Of a DNA stretch of 64,000 nucleotides, positions 9,254 to 17,893 are shown in pieces. Each line of letters opens with the position of its first letter. The first letter of the stretch is position 1. Origin of the DNA: an uncultured Clostridia bacterium (GTDB lineage: Bacteria; Bacillota; Clostridia; UBA1381). The DNA lies in the NCBI GenBank assembly GCA_947624485.1, contig CANQKM010000011.1, positions 26,673 to 90,672 on the forward strand, given 5' to 3'. Both the position numbers and the translations under genes were made by a program. The notes under the pieces are model-generated. The model saw nothing but the letters and a program-made list of their open reading frames with translations. It ran no database searches and was not told the origin of the DNA.

Positions 9254-9997
9254 TTAATTCAAACTGTTTGCATCACGTATTGTCTGTAAATCTGCATCTG
9301 TCGGCTCTTGGGCATACATTGGTACCCACCAACCTAAAGCCTCCATCCATATCCAATTTTTATCCTCAGACAACTGATACTCAAATGTACCGGCTGTTGC
9401 CGGCTCTGAGGTCATAGCCATCCATTCCGAACCCCAATGACCTTCGCCTGTTAATTTATTGACATAATAACGCGCATTTACAACAGATTTACCCGTTGAG
9501 TCCTTAAAGTCTGTCAAACCTGAAAACACCCTATCTGTTTGAACCCTTCTGTTACCGCCTGTCGGAACTTCCAAACCGAGATCCGGCGCAACGCCCTGTC
9601 CTTCACCAAGCACGCCGTGCGGCCCTTTTTTCAGCACTACTGCCGTACCGTCCGCTTTTATAACGGTGTCGCCCTCTCTTGCAAATCTTCTTTGTGAAAT
9701 TTCGCCCTCGTGGATCGTGATAGGCTCGTCGTCGCTTGCAGGCTCCGACGGTTCGGTTTGCGTGCTTATAGTAATCGTGTTATTCGTAAAGCCGACAGTA
9801 AAGCCGCCCACTGCATCGGCGATGTCGCGGAGCTTGAAGTAGGTGCTGTCATTTATGTTGTAGCCTTCGATTGACTTTGCAGCGCCGTCGACCTTGATAG
9901 GGAACGGGTTCGCCGTTACGGCGTATTCTACCGCAAAACCCGTCAGCGCGGAGCAAATAACGCCGCCTATTATAAAACCTAAAGTAAATCTTTTCAT
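9254..9997 (-). CDS. Stalk-domain protein carrying the same unrecognised C-terminal domain
   Basis: The start is set at 9997 (MKRFTLGFIIGG), which has AGGGGGA directly upstream; a longer frame to 10030 lacks this. The 247-residue product has a signal peptide or N-terminal anchor, then a copper-amine-oxidase-N-like stalk domain over about residues 20-80 (FPIKVDGAAKSIEGYNIN, FKLRDIADAVG). The C-terminal domain is the one found in the two SLH proteins downstream: REGD, KADGTAVVLK, GEGQGVAPDLGL, NKLTGEGHWGSEW, SEDKNWIW. The same effector-like domain is thus joined to two different surface anchors. Confidence 0.85.
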   Translation of the reverse strand: MKRFTLGFIIGGVICSALTGFAVEYAVTANPFPIKVDGAAKSIEGYNINDSTYFKLRDIADAVGGFTVGFTNNTITISTQTEPSEPASDDEPITIHEGEISQRRFAREGDTVIKADGTAVVLKKGPHGVLGEGQGVAPDLGLEVPTGGNRRVQTDRVFSGLTDFKDSTGKSVVNARYYVNKLTGEGHWGSEWMAMTSEPATAGTFEYQLSEDKNWIWMEALGWWVPMYAQEPTDADLQTIRDANSLN

Positions 9998-10098
9998 AAA
10001 AAATCCCCCTTTCGATGTATTATATATCATTCGGAGGGGAAAATCAAGGAGAACAATGAGGCGTTCAAACTTTATTCTCTCAATAATTCACATAACTG

Positions 10099-10127
10099 TT
10101 GAAAAATAGCAAAGGATATAGTATAAT
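10099..10127 (+). promoter_or_regulatory. Putative promoter for the DUF362 gene
   Basis: TTGAAA (10099-10104) and TATAAT (10122-10127) are separated by 17 bases, ending about 38 bases before the ATG at 10165. Confidence 0.6.
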
Positions 10128-10164
10128 ATATACGTAAAACTATTGTCCTGCGAGGTGCAAGCAC

Positions 10165-11304
10165 ATGACCGATACCGTTTCAACAGTAAAATGCGAACGC
10201 TACGCCGATGCGCCGCGCGCCGTAAGAGAAGCGGTCGGGCTTATCGGCGGTATCGGCAGATTTGTGAAAAAGGGCGACAGGGTGCTTATCAAGCCTAACC
10301 TCGTGTCGCGGAAAAATCCCGACGAGGCGGTAACGACACACCCCGACATTCTCCGCGCGGTAATAGAACTCGTTGAGGAAGCAGGCGGAAAGGTGACCGT
10401 CGCCGAAAGCCCCGGCGGCCCGTATAACGCCGCAATATTAAAAAGCGTGTACTCCGCGTGCGGCGCCGACAAAGCCGTGGAGGGTACGGGCGCGGTACTG
10501 AATTACGACACGTCGTTTACCGAGGTGTATTTTCCCGAGGGCAGGACGATAAAGAAAATACCGATTATAAACCCCGTGCTTGAAGCGGATGTTATAATCT
10601 CGCTCCCAAAGCTCAAAACGCACGCCATGACGAGCTACACCGGCGCGGTAAAAAACATGTTCGGCGTGATACCAGGCACGCACAAGGCGGAGCTTCATTT
10701 CAGGCTCGACGACCGCCGCGCGTTCTGCTCCATGCTCGTGGATTTGTGCGAGTGCGTCAAACCGACGTTAAGCATAATGGACGCGGTGTGGGGCATGGAG
10801 GGCAACGGCCCGACAGCCGGGCAAAGCCGCAGCATAGGGCTTGTGCTGGCGTCCGCGAACGCGTACGCGCTCGACAAGATTGCCTGCTCTCTTATAGGCT
10901 ACGCGCCCGACGAGGTTGACACAGTGAGAGAATCGATAGAGCGCGGACTTACGGGTGAGATCAAAACGGTCGGTGAACCGCTTGAGCCGCTGATCATGCG
11001 CGATTTCGTAAAGCCCGAGAGCCATTTTAACCTTTTAAGACTGCTGTCATTGCCGCCGGCGGTGAACGCGTGGGCGAAAAACGCTTTAGCGTCACGCCCG
11101 AAAATAGATTATAAAATGTGCGTAAAATGCGGCGCGTGCGCGGACTGCTGTCCGCCGAAGGCGATAAGCACGGAGAGCGGCAGACCGGTCATAGATAAAA
11201 AGAAGTGCATAAAATGCTTCTGCTGTCAGGAGCTTTGTCCGCAGAGGGCGGTTGGGATAAAACGACCGCTGCTCAACAGATTTATGCTGAAATTTCTGAA
11301 GTAA
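10165..11304 (+). CDS. DUF362 domain protein with two 4Fe-4S clusters
   Basis: The 379-residue protein has an N-terminal DUF362 domain (residues 1-290; blocks VLIKPNLVSRKNPDEAVTTH and LPKLKTHAMTSYTGAVKNMFG). A C-terminal ferredoxin domain has two cysteine clusters, CVKCGACADCC and CIKCFCCQELC, each suited to bind a 4Fe-4S centre. The family is common in anaerobes and its reaction is not established; a redox role is likely. It reads towards trmL with a 12-base gap. Confidence 0.88.
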   Translation: MTDTVSTVKCERYADAPRAVREAVGLIGGIGRFVKKGDRVLIKPNLVSRKNPDEAVTTHPDILRAVIELVEEAGGKVTVAESPGGPYNAAILKSVYSACGADKAVEGTGAVLNYDTSFTEVYFPEGRTIKKIPIINPVLEADVIISLPKLKTHAMTSYTGAVKNMFGVIPGTHKAELHFRLDDRRAFCSMLVDLCECVKPTLSIMDAVWGMEGNGPTAGQSRSIGLVLASANAYALDKIACSLIGYAPDEVDTVRESIERGLTGEIKTVGEPLEPLIMRDFVKPESHFNLLRLLSLPPAVNAWAKNALASRPKIDYKMCVKCGACADCCPPKAISTESGRPVIDKKKCIKCFCCQELCPQRAVGIKRPLLNRFMLKFLK

Positions 11305-11316
11305 GGATGGTATCGC

Positions 11317-11808
11317 TTGTTTAATATAGTATTGGTAGAGCCGCGTATTCCGCAGAATACGGGCAACATAGCGCGCACCTGCGCGGCGACTGGGTGCGGC
11401 TTGCACATAGTCCGCCCGACGGCGTTTCAGATTACGGATAAAAACTTAAAGCGCGCGGGGCTTGATTACTGGCATTTGCTCAATGTCAAGTATTATGATA
11501 ATTTGGCTGATTTTTTTGAAAAGACAAAGGGCGCGCGTTACTTCTACGCGACCACAAAAGCGCCGCACACTTATGTTGACGTGGAGTACAAGGACAACGA
11601 CTACTTAATGTTCGGGCGCGAGGACGCCGGGCTCTCCGAGGAGCTTCTGCACGAGCACGAGGAACGCTGCATAAGGATCCCGATGATACCCGACGCGCGC
11701 AGCCTGAATTTGTCAAACTCCGTGGCGGTAATAGTATACGAAGCGTTAAGACAGCAGGGTTTTGATAATTTGAAGAAATTGGGACAACTGACGAAATTTA
11801 CGTGGTGA
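11317..11808 (+). CDS. trmL: tRNA (cytidine(34)-2'-O)-methyltransferase
   Basis: A TTG start at 11317, preceded by AAGGATGG, gives FNIVLVEPRIPQNTGNIART, the conserved N-terminus of the SPOUT enzyme TrmL. Further signatures are DYLMFGREDAGL and the knot-forming MIPDARSLNLSNSVAV. The 163-residue length fits. It methylates the ribose of the wobble base of leucine tRNAs. No ATG exists at a plausible position, so TTG initiation is well supported. Confidence 0.93.
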   Translation: MFNIVLVEPRIPQNTGNIARTCAATGCGLHIVRPTAFQITDKNLKRAGLDYWHLLNVKYYDNLADFFEKTKGARYFYATTKAPHTYVDVEYKDNDYLMFGREDAGLSEELLHEHEERCIRIPMIPDARSLNLSNSVAVIVYEALRQQGFDNLKKLGQLTKFTW

Positions 11809-11821
11809 AAGGAGACAACCC

Positions 11822-12715
11822 ATGAGCGATATAAAAATAATAGTAGACACCGGCTCGGACATACCCGATGAGGCGCTTGAAAAATACAATATCGGCATTA
11901 TACCGTTCATAACGCTGTTCGGTGAAAAGCAATACGTGCAGCGGCGCGATATAACGAACGAGCAGTTTCTCGATATGCAGGAGCAGTTCGACGGAGTGCC
12001 GAGAAGCTCCCAAACGCCGTACGCGGATATGTACGAATATCTCAAAAAAGCGACCGATGAGCATGAGAGCGTAATATATTTCACGCTGTCGAGCGCGGCG
12101 AGCGGACAGTATAATACTGCGTGTCTTGTGAGAGATGAAATACTAGAAGAAAATCCAAACGCGGATCTGCATATTTTCGATTCCTACAAATTTTCGCTCT
12201 ACATAGCACAGACGGCGGTACACGCGGCTCAAATGGCGGCGGAGGGAAAAAGCGTTGATGAGATCATAAAGGACTGCGAGCAGTATATAGTTTCATGGCG
12301 GTGCTATCTTCTTGTAGACACGCTCGAATATCTGCAGAAGGGCGGCAGACTGTCAAAAACAGCCGCGTTTGTCGGAACGCTCCTCGACATCAAGCCGATA
12401 CTTACAATAGAAAACGGACTTGTGGAAAGCCTTGATAAGCTCCGCGGCAAGAAAAAGATCATACATAAGCTCGTCGAAAAGATAAAAGAGGACGAGGATG
12501 TTGATTTTGAAAACCCCGAATTTCTGATAGTGGAATCGGACAAAAATAAGTACGATGAGGCTATGGAAGTGTTAAAGGAAGAATTCGGCGAGGACGTAAA
12601 AATAACAATGCACGGCGAGTTCAGCCCGCTTATAGCGACACACGTAGGACGCGGCGCATTGGCGATTATCCCGAGAATAAAGAGCGGGTTTAAGTATAAG
12701 AAAAGAATGGAGTGA
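11822..12715 (+). CDS. DegV family fatty acid-binding protein
   Basis: The 297-residue protein matches DegV/FakB over its full length. It opens with IIVDTGSDIP, followed by RSSQTPYADMYEYL, TLSSAASGQYNTA, LEYLQKGGRLSKTAAFVGTLLDIKPIL and, near the end, THVGRGALAI. Family members bind a fatty acid and present it to the kinase FakA. No fakA lies nearby, so the partner is inferred. An AAAGGAG site precedes the ATG. Confidence 0.92.
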   Translation: MSDIKIIVDTGSDIPDEALEKYNIGIIPFITLFGEKQYVQRRDITNEQFLDMQEQFDGVPRSSQTPYADMYEYLKKATDEHESVIYFTLSSAASGQYNTACLVRDEILEENPNADLHIFDSYKFSLYIAQTAVHAAQMAAEGKSVDEIIKDCEQYIVSWRCYLLVDTLEYLQKGGRLSKTAAFVGTLLDIKPILTIENGLVESLDKLRGKKKIIHKLVEKIKEDEDVDFENPEFLIVESDKNKYDEAMEVLKEEFGEDVKITMHGEFSPLIATHVGRGALAIIPRIKSGFKYKKRME

Positions 12716-12720
12716 CACCT

Positions 12721-12927
12721 ATGTCAATAAAATCAACCGTAATTATACAAAAGGAAGAAAACTGGTATGTGGCGACGGCGATAGAATCGGGCGTAGCGTC
12801 GCAGGGAAAAACCATAGACGAAGCGCTTGCAAATCTTTCGGAAGCGTTGGAGTTGTATTATGAGGACAATGTTCCCGAACAGCCGTTAAGTTCCGTATTT
12901 GTCACTACTTTGGAGGTGGCTGTCTGA
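12721..12927 (+). CDS. hicB: HicB-type antitoxin, short form
   Basis: Starting at ATG 12721 (MSIKSTVIIQKEENWYVA, with TGGAG 8-12 bases upstream), this 68-residue protein is the partial RNase-H-like fold of HicB: the antitoxin core ending in SEALELYYED. It lacks the C-terminal DNA-binding domain found in longer HicB proteins, so autoregulation through this protein is not evident. It overlaps the start of the toxin gene by one base. The antitoxin-first order is a known variant. Confidence 0.88.
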   Translation: MSIKSTVIIQKEENWYVATAIESGVASQGKTIDEALANLSEALELYYEDNVPEQPLSSVFVTTLEVAV

Positions 12928-13145
12928 TGGGATCAAAATATCCTGTCTTGCCGCCGTCGAGAGTAATAAAAGCTCTTGAAAAACGCGGATTTTCATATGT
13001 CAGCCAAAAGGGCAGTCATATGAAGTATTCCGACGGCAAATACATGGTTATTATACCTAATCATTCCGAGGTAGCCAAGGGAACATTAAAAAGTATTCTC
13101 GCTATGGCGCATATTGATTTGGACGATTTTCTTAAAATGCTATAA
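12927..13145 (+). CDS. hicA: HicA-type mRNA interferase toxin
   Basis: The 72-residue protein has the HicA double-stranded-RNA-binding-like fold signature: VIKALEKRGFSYVSQKGSHMKY, with the catalytic histidine in GSH, then IPNHSEVAKGTLKSIL. HicA cleaves mRNA and is neutralised by HicB, encoded just upstream. GGAGGTGG lies before the ATG. The pair is inserted between degV and a phosphoglycerate mutase gene, two housekeeping genes. Confidence 0.92.
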   Translation: MGSKYPVLPPSRVIKALEKRGFSYVSQKGSHMKYSDGKYMVIIPNHSEVAKGTLKSILAMAHIDLDDFLKML

Positions 13146-13164
13146 ATTGAAAGGGGAAAACAAT

Positions 13165-14376
13165 ATGAAATACATTGTAATTTTAGGCGACGGTATGGCG
13201 GATTATCCGGTGGATTATTTTGACGGAAAGACTATTCTCGAAGTCGCGGATAAGCCGACTATTGATTATATGTCAAAGCACGGTGAACTCGGCATGGTCA
13301 AGACCGTGCAGGACGGCATGAAGCCCGGCTCGGACGTGGCTAATCTGTCGGTTATGGGCTATGATACGAAAAAGTGTTACAGCGGACGCTCGCCGCTCGA
13401 AGCCGCGTCAATCGGCGTTGATATGAAGGACGACGACGTTACATTCCGCACAAATCTTGTGACGCTTTCCGACGAGGAGAATTACGAGGATAAAACCATG
13501 CTCGATTATTCCTCCGGCGAGATCACCACCGCCGAAGCGGCTGAGCTTATGAAAGCCGTAGCGGCTGAATTGAATACCGACGTTATAAAATTCTATCCCG
13601 GCATCAGCTACCGCCACCTGTGTGTATGGAGCGGCGGCTCGACGAATGTGGACTTAACTCCGCCGCACGATATTTCCGACAGGAAAATCGGCGAATATCT
13701 CCCGAAGGGCGACGGCGCTGAGAAGTTCCTCGAAATGATGAAAAAAAGCGTGGAAATTTTAAAGGAACACCCCGTGAACAAGGCTCGTATCGCGGCGGGC
13801 AAAAATCCGGCGACTTCGATATGGCCCTGGGGCGAGGGAACGAAGCCGCAGCTTGAAAATTTCTACGAAAAATACGGCTTGAAGGGCAGCGTTATTTCGG
13901 CTGTCGATTTGATCAAAGGCATAGCAAAATGCGCCGGAATGGACTCGATAGACGTAGAGGGCGCGACCGGTAACTGCGAGACTAACTGGGACGGCAAGGC
14001 TCGGGCGGCGCTCGAGGCTATCACGGGCGACAGCGATTTTGTGTACATCCATATGGAAGCCCCCGACGAAATGGGACATCAGGGACTTCCCGAAAAGAAG
14101 AAGTACGCTGTTGAAACGATAGATAAAAAGGTTGTAAAATTCCTGAAAGACGAGCTGGAAAAGCGCGGGATAGACTATAAAATGCTCATTATGCCCGACC
14201 ACCCGACGCCTATCAAGCTCAAAACCCACGTAAGCGATCCCGTGCCGTATGTTATATACGACAGCACGAAGGACAGCGGCTCGGGGCTTGCGTATACGGA
14301 GGAAAACGGAAAGAAAACGGGTATATTTATTGAAAAGGGATATACGCTGATGGAGCGGTTTTTGGATAAAATATGA
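13165..14376 (+). CDS. apgM: 2,3-bisphosphoglycerate-independent phosphoglycerate mutase, ApgM type
   Basis: The ATG at 13165 follows AAGGGG and gives MKYIVILGDGMADYPVDYF, the metal-binding N-terminus of the archaeal-type cofactor-independent mutase. Also visible are GSDVANLSVMGYD, YSGRSPLEAASIGV, and the C-terminal HMEAPDEMGHQG and MPDHPTPIKLKTH metal ligands. It interconverts 2- and 3-phosphoglycerate. Some relatives were annotated as homoserine kinase-like, so the exact substrate is slightly open. Length is 403 residues. Confidence 0.9.
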   Translation: MKYIVILGDGMADYPVDYFDGKTILEVADKPTIDYMSKHGELGMVKTVQDGMKPGSDVANLSVMGYDTKKCYSGRSPLEAASIGVDMKDDDVTFRTNLVTLSDEENYEDKTMLDYSSGEITTAEAAELMKAVAAELNTDVIKFYPGISYRHLCVWSGGSTNVDLTPPHDISDRKIGEYLPKGDGAEKFLEMMKKSVEILKEHPVNKARIAAGKNPATSIWPWGEGTKPQLENFYEKYGLKGSVISAVDLIKGIAKCAGMDSIDVEGATGNCETNWDGKARAALEAITGDSDFVYIHMEAPDEMGHQGLPEKKKYAVETIDKKVVKFLKDELEKRGIDYKMLIMPDHPTPIKLKTHVSDPVPYVIYDSTKDSGSGLAYTEENGKKTGIFIEKGYTLMERFLDKI

Positions 14377-14393
14377 TTTGGCGGCACAAATGC

Positions 14394-14545
14394 GGGCGAC
14401 CGCAAGGGTCGCCCCTACGGATATATAATTTGCGTTATCCGTTCAAATAACAAATATCAATGTGTCGTAGGGGCGACCCTCGCGGTCGCCCGTCCACGAT
14501 AACCCGATGTTATCGTAGGGGCGGATATTATCCGCCCGCCCCACA
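14394..14545. repeat. Palindromic repeat cluster (GTAGGGGCGACC family)
   Basis: Two 25-base arms at 14394-14418 and 14467-14491 are inverted copies of each other with one mismatch, and each arm can itself fold (GGGCGACC with GGTCGCCC). A second hairpin (CGATAAC / GTTATCG) and a third palindrome (GGGCGGA / TCCGCCC) follow to 14539. A related unit lies at 24441-24471. These look like REP/MITE-type dispersed repeats occupying the apgM-metG gap. Confidence 0.8.
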
Positions 14546-14570
14546 ACACAACTGAAAGGAGTCCATACAC

Positions 14571-16496
14571 ATGGAAAAATTCTACATTACAACGGCAATC
14601 GCGTACACGTCGAAAAAGCCTCACATCGGCAACACGTACGAGATAATTCTCACCGACGCGATAGCGCGCTTTAACCGCTTTATCGGCAGGGACGTGTTTT
14701 TCCTGACCGGCACGGACGAGCATGGTCAGAAGATACAGGAAATAGCCGAAGCGGAGGGCATAACGCCTAAAGAACACGTCGATAAAATAGCCGGCGAGAT
14801 AAAGCAGATTGCCGACATGCTCAACATAAGCTACGACAAATTTATCCGCACCACCGACGATTACCACGAAAAGGCGGTGCAGAAGATATTCAGGACGCTC
14901 TACGAAAAGGGCGATATATACAAGTCGGAGTACGAGGGCTGGTACTGTACGCCGTGCGAGTCGTTCTGGACAAACACGCAGCTTGCTGACGGCAAATGCC
15001 CCGACTGCGGACGCGAGGTGAAAAAGGCGAAGGAGGAGGCGTACTTCTTCAAAATGAGCAAATACCAGGATAAGCTCATGGAGTACATCGAAGCTCACCC
15101 CGAATTTATACAGCCCGAATCGCGCAAAAATGAAATGGTAAACAACTTCCTAAAGCCCGGCTTGCAGGATTTATGCGTGTCGCGCACGAGCTTCTCGTGG
15201 GGAATACCGGTGGATTTCGATCCCGGACACGTCGTATACGTGTGGATCGACGCACTTTCAAACTATATCACCGCGCTCGGCTACTCACCCGACGAAAAGG
15301 GCGGGCTTTACAAAAAATACTGGCCCGCGGACGTGCATATTATAGGCAAGGATATTCTGCGTTTCCACACGATTTACTGGCCCATAATGCTCATGGCGCT
15401 CGGCGAGCCGCTCCCGAAGCAGGTGTTCGGTCACCCGTGGATGCTTGTCGGCGAGGAAAAAATGTCAAAGTCGCGCGGCAACGTGATATACGCCGAGGAT
15501 CTCGTAAAGCATTTCGGCGTTGACGCGGTGCGTTACTATTCGCTCCACGAAATGCCGTTCGCACAGGACGGAACAATCACGTACGAGGTGTTCATAAGCC
15601 GCTTTAACAGCGACCTCGCGAACACTCTCGGCAATCTCGTGAACCGCACCGTCGCGATGATCAACAAGTATTTTGACGGTGTAATACAGCCCGGCGGTAC
15701 CGCCGGTGAGTTTGACGGCGACTTAAAGGCTGTCGCCACGGGAGCGCTCGGCAAAATCATGAAGAAAATGGAGACGCTCCACGTCGCGGACAGTCTTGAC
15801 GAAATATGGACGGTCGTAAACCGCGCGAACAAGTATATCGACGAAACGATGCCGTGGGTACTCGCGAAGGACGAAAGTCAAAGAGCGCGTCTCGGCACGG
15901 TGCTGTACAACCTCATAGAAACAATCCGAATCATAACGTCGCTTTTAAGCTCGTACATGCCAGAAACGGCAGAAAAAATAGCGGCGCAGACGGGCGCGAC
16001 GGCGCTTGATTTTGCAAACGCGGACAAATTCGGCGTAACGGAAGCAGGCGTAAAGGTCGGCGAGGCGGTGCCGCTGTTCGCGAGAATAGACGCGGAAAAG
16101 AAGCTCGCGGAGCTTGAAGAGGAACTGTCGGCGGACGCGGAGGAAGAGAAAATCGAAATCGCGCCGTACAAGGACTATATCGAATTTGAGGAATTTGAAA
16201 AGCTCGACATACGCGTCGGCAAGGTAATAGAGTGCGAAAAAGTACCGAAGTCCTCAAAGCTGCTGCGCTTCACTCTGCAGGTCGGAAGCGACACAAGGCA
16301 GATTTTATCGGGCATTTCAAAATATCACACGCCGGAGGAGCTTATCGGCAAAAATGTGCTGTTTGTGGCGAATTTGAAGCCGCGCAAGATGATGGGACTT
16401 GAATCGTGCGGCATGATTTTGTCGGCTGAATACAACGACGAGCTGACCGTTCTGACGACCTTGAAGGATATTCAGAGCGGCGCGGAAGTGGTATAA
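14571..16496 (+). CDS. metG: Methionyl-tRNA synthetase
   Basis: The 641-residue class I synthetase carries the HIGH-type motif PHIGNTYE near residue 17, a zinc-binding knuckle with CTPCES and CPDCG near residues 125-147, and the KMSKS loop EEKMSKSRGN. A C-terminal EMAP/Trbp111-type tRNA-binding domain follows (about residues 540-641, FEKLDIRVGKVIECEKVPKS). It charges initiator and elongator tRNA-Met. AAAGGAG precedes the ATG. Confidence 0.97.
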   Translation: MEKFYITTAIAYTSKKPHIGNTYEIILTDAIARFNRFIGRDVFFLTGTDEHGQKIQEIAEAEGITPKEHVDKIAGEIKQIADMLNISYDKFIRTTDDYHEKAVQKIFRTLYEKGDIYKSEYEGWYCTPCESFWTNTQLADGKCPDCGREVKKAKEEAYFFKMSKYQDKLMEYIEAHPEFIQPESRKNEMVNNFLKPGLQDLCVSRTSFSWGIPVDFDPGHVVYVWIDALSNYITALGYSPDEKGGLYKKYWPADVHIIGKDILRFHTIYWPIMLMALGEPLPKQVFGHPWMLVGEEKMSKSRGNVIYAEDLVKHFGVDAVRYYSLHEMPFAQDGTITYEVFISRFNSDLANTLGNLVNRTVAMINKYFDGVIQPGGTAGEFDGDLKAVATGALGKIMKKMETLHVADSLDEIWTVVNRANKYIDETMPWVLAKDESQRARLGTVLYNLIETIRIITSLLSSYMPETAEKIAAQTGATALDFANADKFGVTEAGVKVGEAVPLFARIDAEKKLAELEEELSADAEEEKIEIAPYKDYIEFEEFEKLDIRVGKVIECEKVPKSSKLLRFTLQVGSDTRQILSGISKYHTPEELIGKNVLFVANLKPRKMMGLESCGMILSAEYNDELTVLTTLKDIQSGAEVV

Positions 16497-16521
16497 TCGG
16501 ATATTGTGAAGGAGGATTAAC

Positions 16522-17874
16522 ATGGGCAAGCTATTCGGAACCGACGGCATAAGAGGTATCGCGAACAAGGATTTAACAGCCGATTTGGCGTTCAAAACAG
16601 GTCAGAGCGGCGCGTACGTGCTGACGAAGCACAGCACGGGACACCGTCCGCGCATACTCATAGGCAAGGACACAAGAAAGTCGGGCGATATGCTCGAAGC
16701 GGCGCTGACTGCCGGACTTTGCTCTATGGGAGCGAAGGTGATACCGCTCGGCGTAGTGCCGACGCCGGCTGTCGCGTATCTGACGCGGCTTTACAAGGCT
16801 GACGCCGGCGTTGTGATAAGCGCGTCGCACAACCCCTGCGAGTACAACGGCATAAAGTTTTTCAATCAGGACGGCTACAAATTAAGCGACGCGATCGAGA
16901 ACGAGATTGAAAGCTACATTCTGGGCGAAAAGAAAATAGAAAATCTCCCGACGCACGGCGGCGTGGGCTACGTCAGCGCGAACCACAACGCGGTCGAGGA
17001 TTACGTCGCGTTCGCGGTATCGACGATAGACTGCCGCCTCGACGGCATGAAAATAGCGATTGACTGCGCGAACGGCGCGGCGTACGAAACGGCGTTCAAA
17101 GCGCTGAACAAGCTCGGCGCGAACGTTGAAGCGATCCACAACACGCCCGACGGCGTGAACATAAATTACAAATGCGGCTCGACGCACATGGAGAGCCTGC
17201 AGGCGTACGTCACGTCGATCGGCGCGGACGTGGGACTGGCGTTCGACGGCGACGCGGACAGACTGCTCGCGGTTGACGAGAACGGCAATCTCATAGACGG
17301 CGACCAGATCATGGCTGCGTGCGCAAAGTTCATGCGCGAGAACGGCACGCTGAAGCAGAACACGCTCGTCGCGACCGTTATGAGCAACCTCGGTCTGTTT
17401 ATCGCGGGCGACAAGTTAGGTTTGCACATACCGCGCACGAAGGTCGGCGACCGCTACGTGCTTGAAGAAATGCTTGCTAACGGCTACAATATCGGCGGCG
17501 AGCAGTCGGGACATATAATCTTCCTCGACCACAACACCACCGGCGACGGACTTGTGAGTGCGCTGCAGTTTTTGTCGGTGCTGAAAAAGACGGGCATGAA
17601 AGCGTCCGAGGCGGCCGGCATAGTAAAGGTGATGCCGCAGGTACTCAAAAACGCAGCGGTAAAGCCCGAAAACAAGAGTACATACATGGAAAACGAGGAA
17701 ATAGCGGCGGCGTGCAAATCGCTTGAGGACGAGTTCGCGGGCGAGGGCAGAGTGCTTATCCGCCCGTCGGGAACGGAGCCGCTCGTAAGAGTAATGATTG
17801 AAGGCAAGGACGTTGAGTACATAACGAAAAAGGCTGAGGAGCTTGCCGACATGATAGAGAGGATACTCGGTTAA
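16522..17874 (+). CDS. glmM: Phosphoglucosamine mutase
   Basis: The 450-residue enzyme makes glucosamine-1-phosphate from glucosamine-6-phosphate for wall precursor synthesis. It starts with LFGTDGIRGIAN. The active-site phosphoserine loop is VISASHNPCEYNGIK, the magnesium loop DGDADR, and the sugar-binding GGEQSGHIIF. The phosphate-binding RPSGTEPLVRVM is near the C-terminus. An AAGGAGG site lies 7 bases before the ATG. Confidence 0.97.
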   Translation: MGKLFGTDGIRGIANKDLTADLAFKTGQSGAYVLTKHSTGHRPRILIGKDTRKSGDMLEAALTAGLCSMGAKVIPLGVVPTPAVAYLTRLYKADAGVVISASHNPCEYNGIKFFNQDGYKLSDAIENEIESYILGEKKIENLPTHGGVGYVSANHNAVEDYVAFAVSTIDCRLDGMKIAIDCANGAAYETAFKALNKLGANVEAIHNTPDGVNINYKCGSTHMESLQAYVTSIGADVGLAFDGDADRLLAVDENGNLIDGDQIMAACAKFMRENGTLKQNTLVATVMSNLGLFIAGDKLGLHIPRTKVGDRYVLEEMLANGYNIGGEQSGHIIFLDHNTTGDGLVSALQFLSVLKKTGMKASEAAGIVKVMPQVLKNAAVKPENKSTYMENEEIAAACKSLEDEFAGEGRVLIRPSGTEPLVRVMIEGKDVEYITKKAEELADMIERILG

Positions 17875-17893
17875 ACGTATGGAGGTAAGGAAA

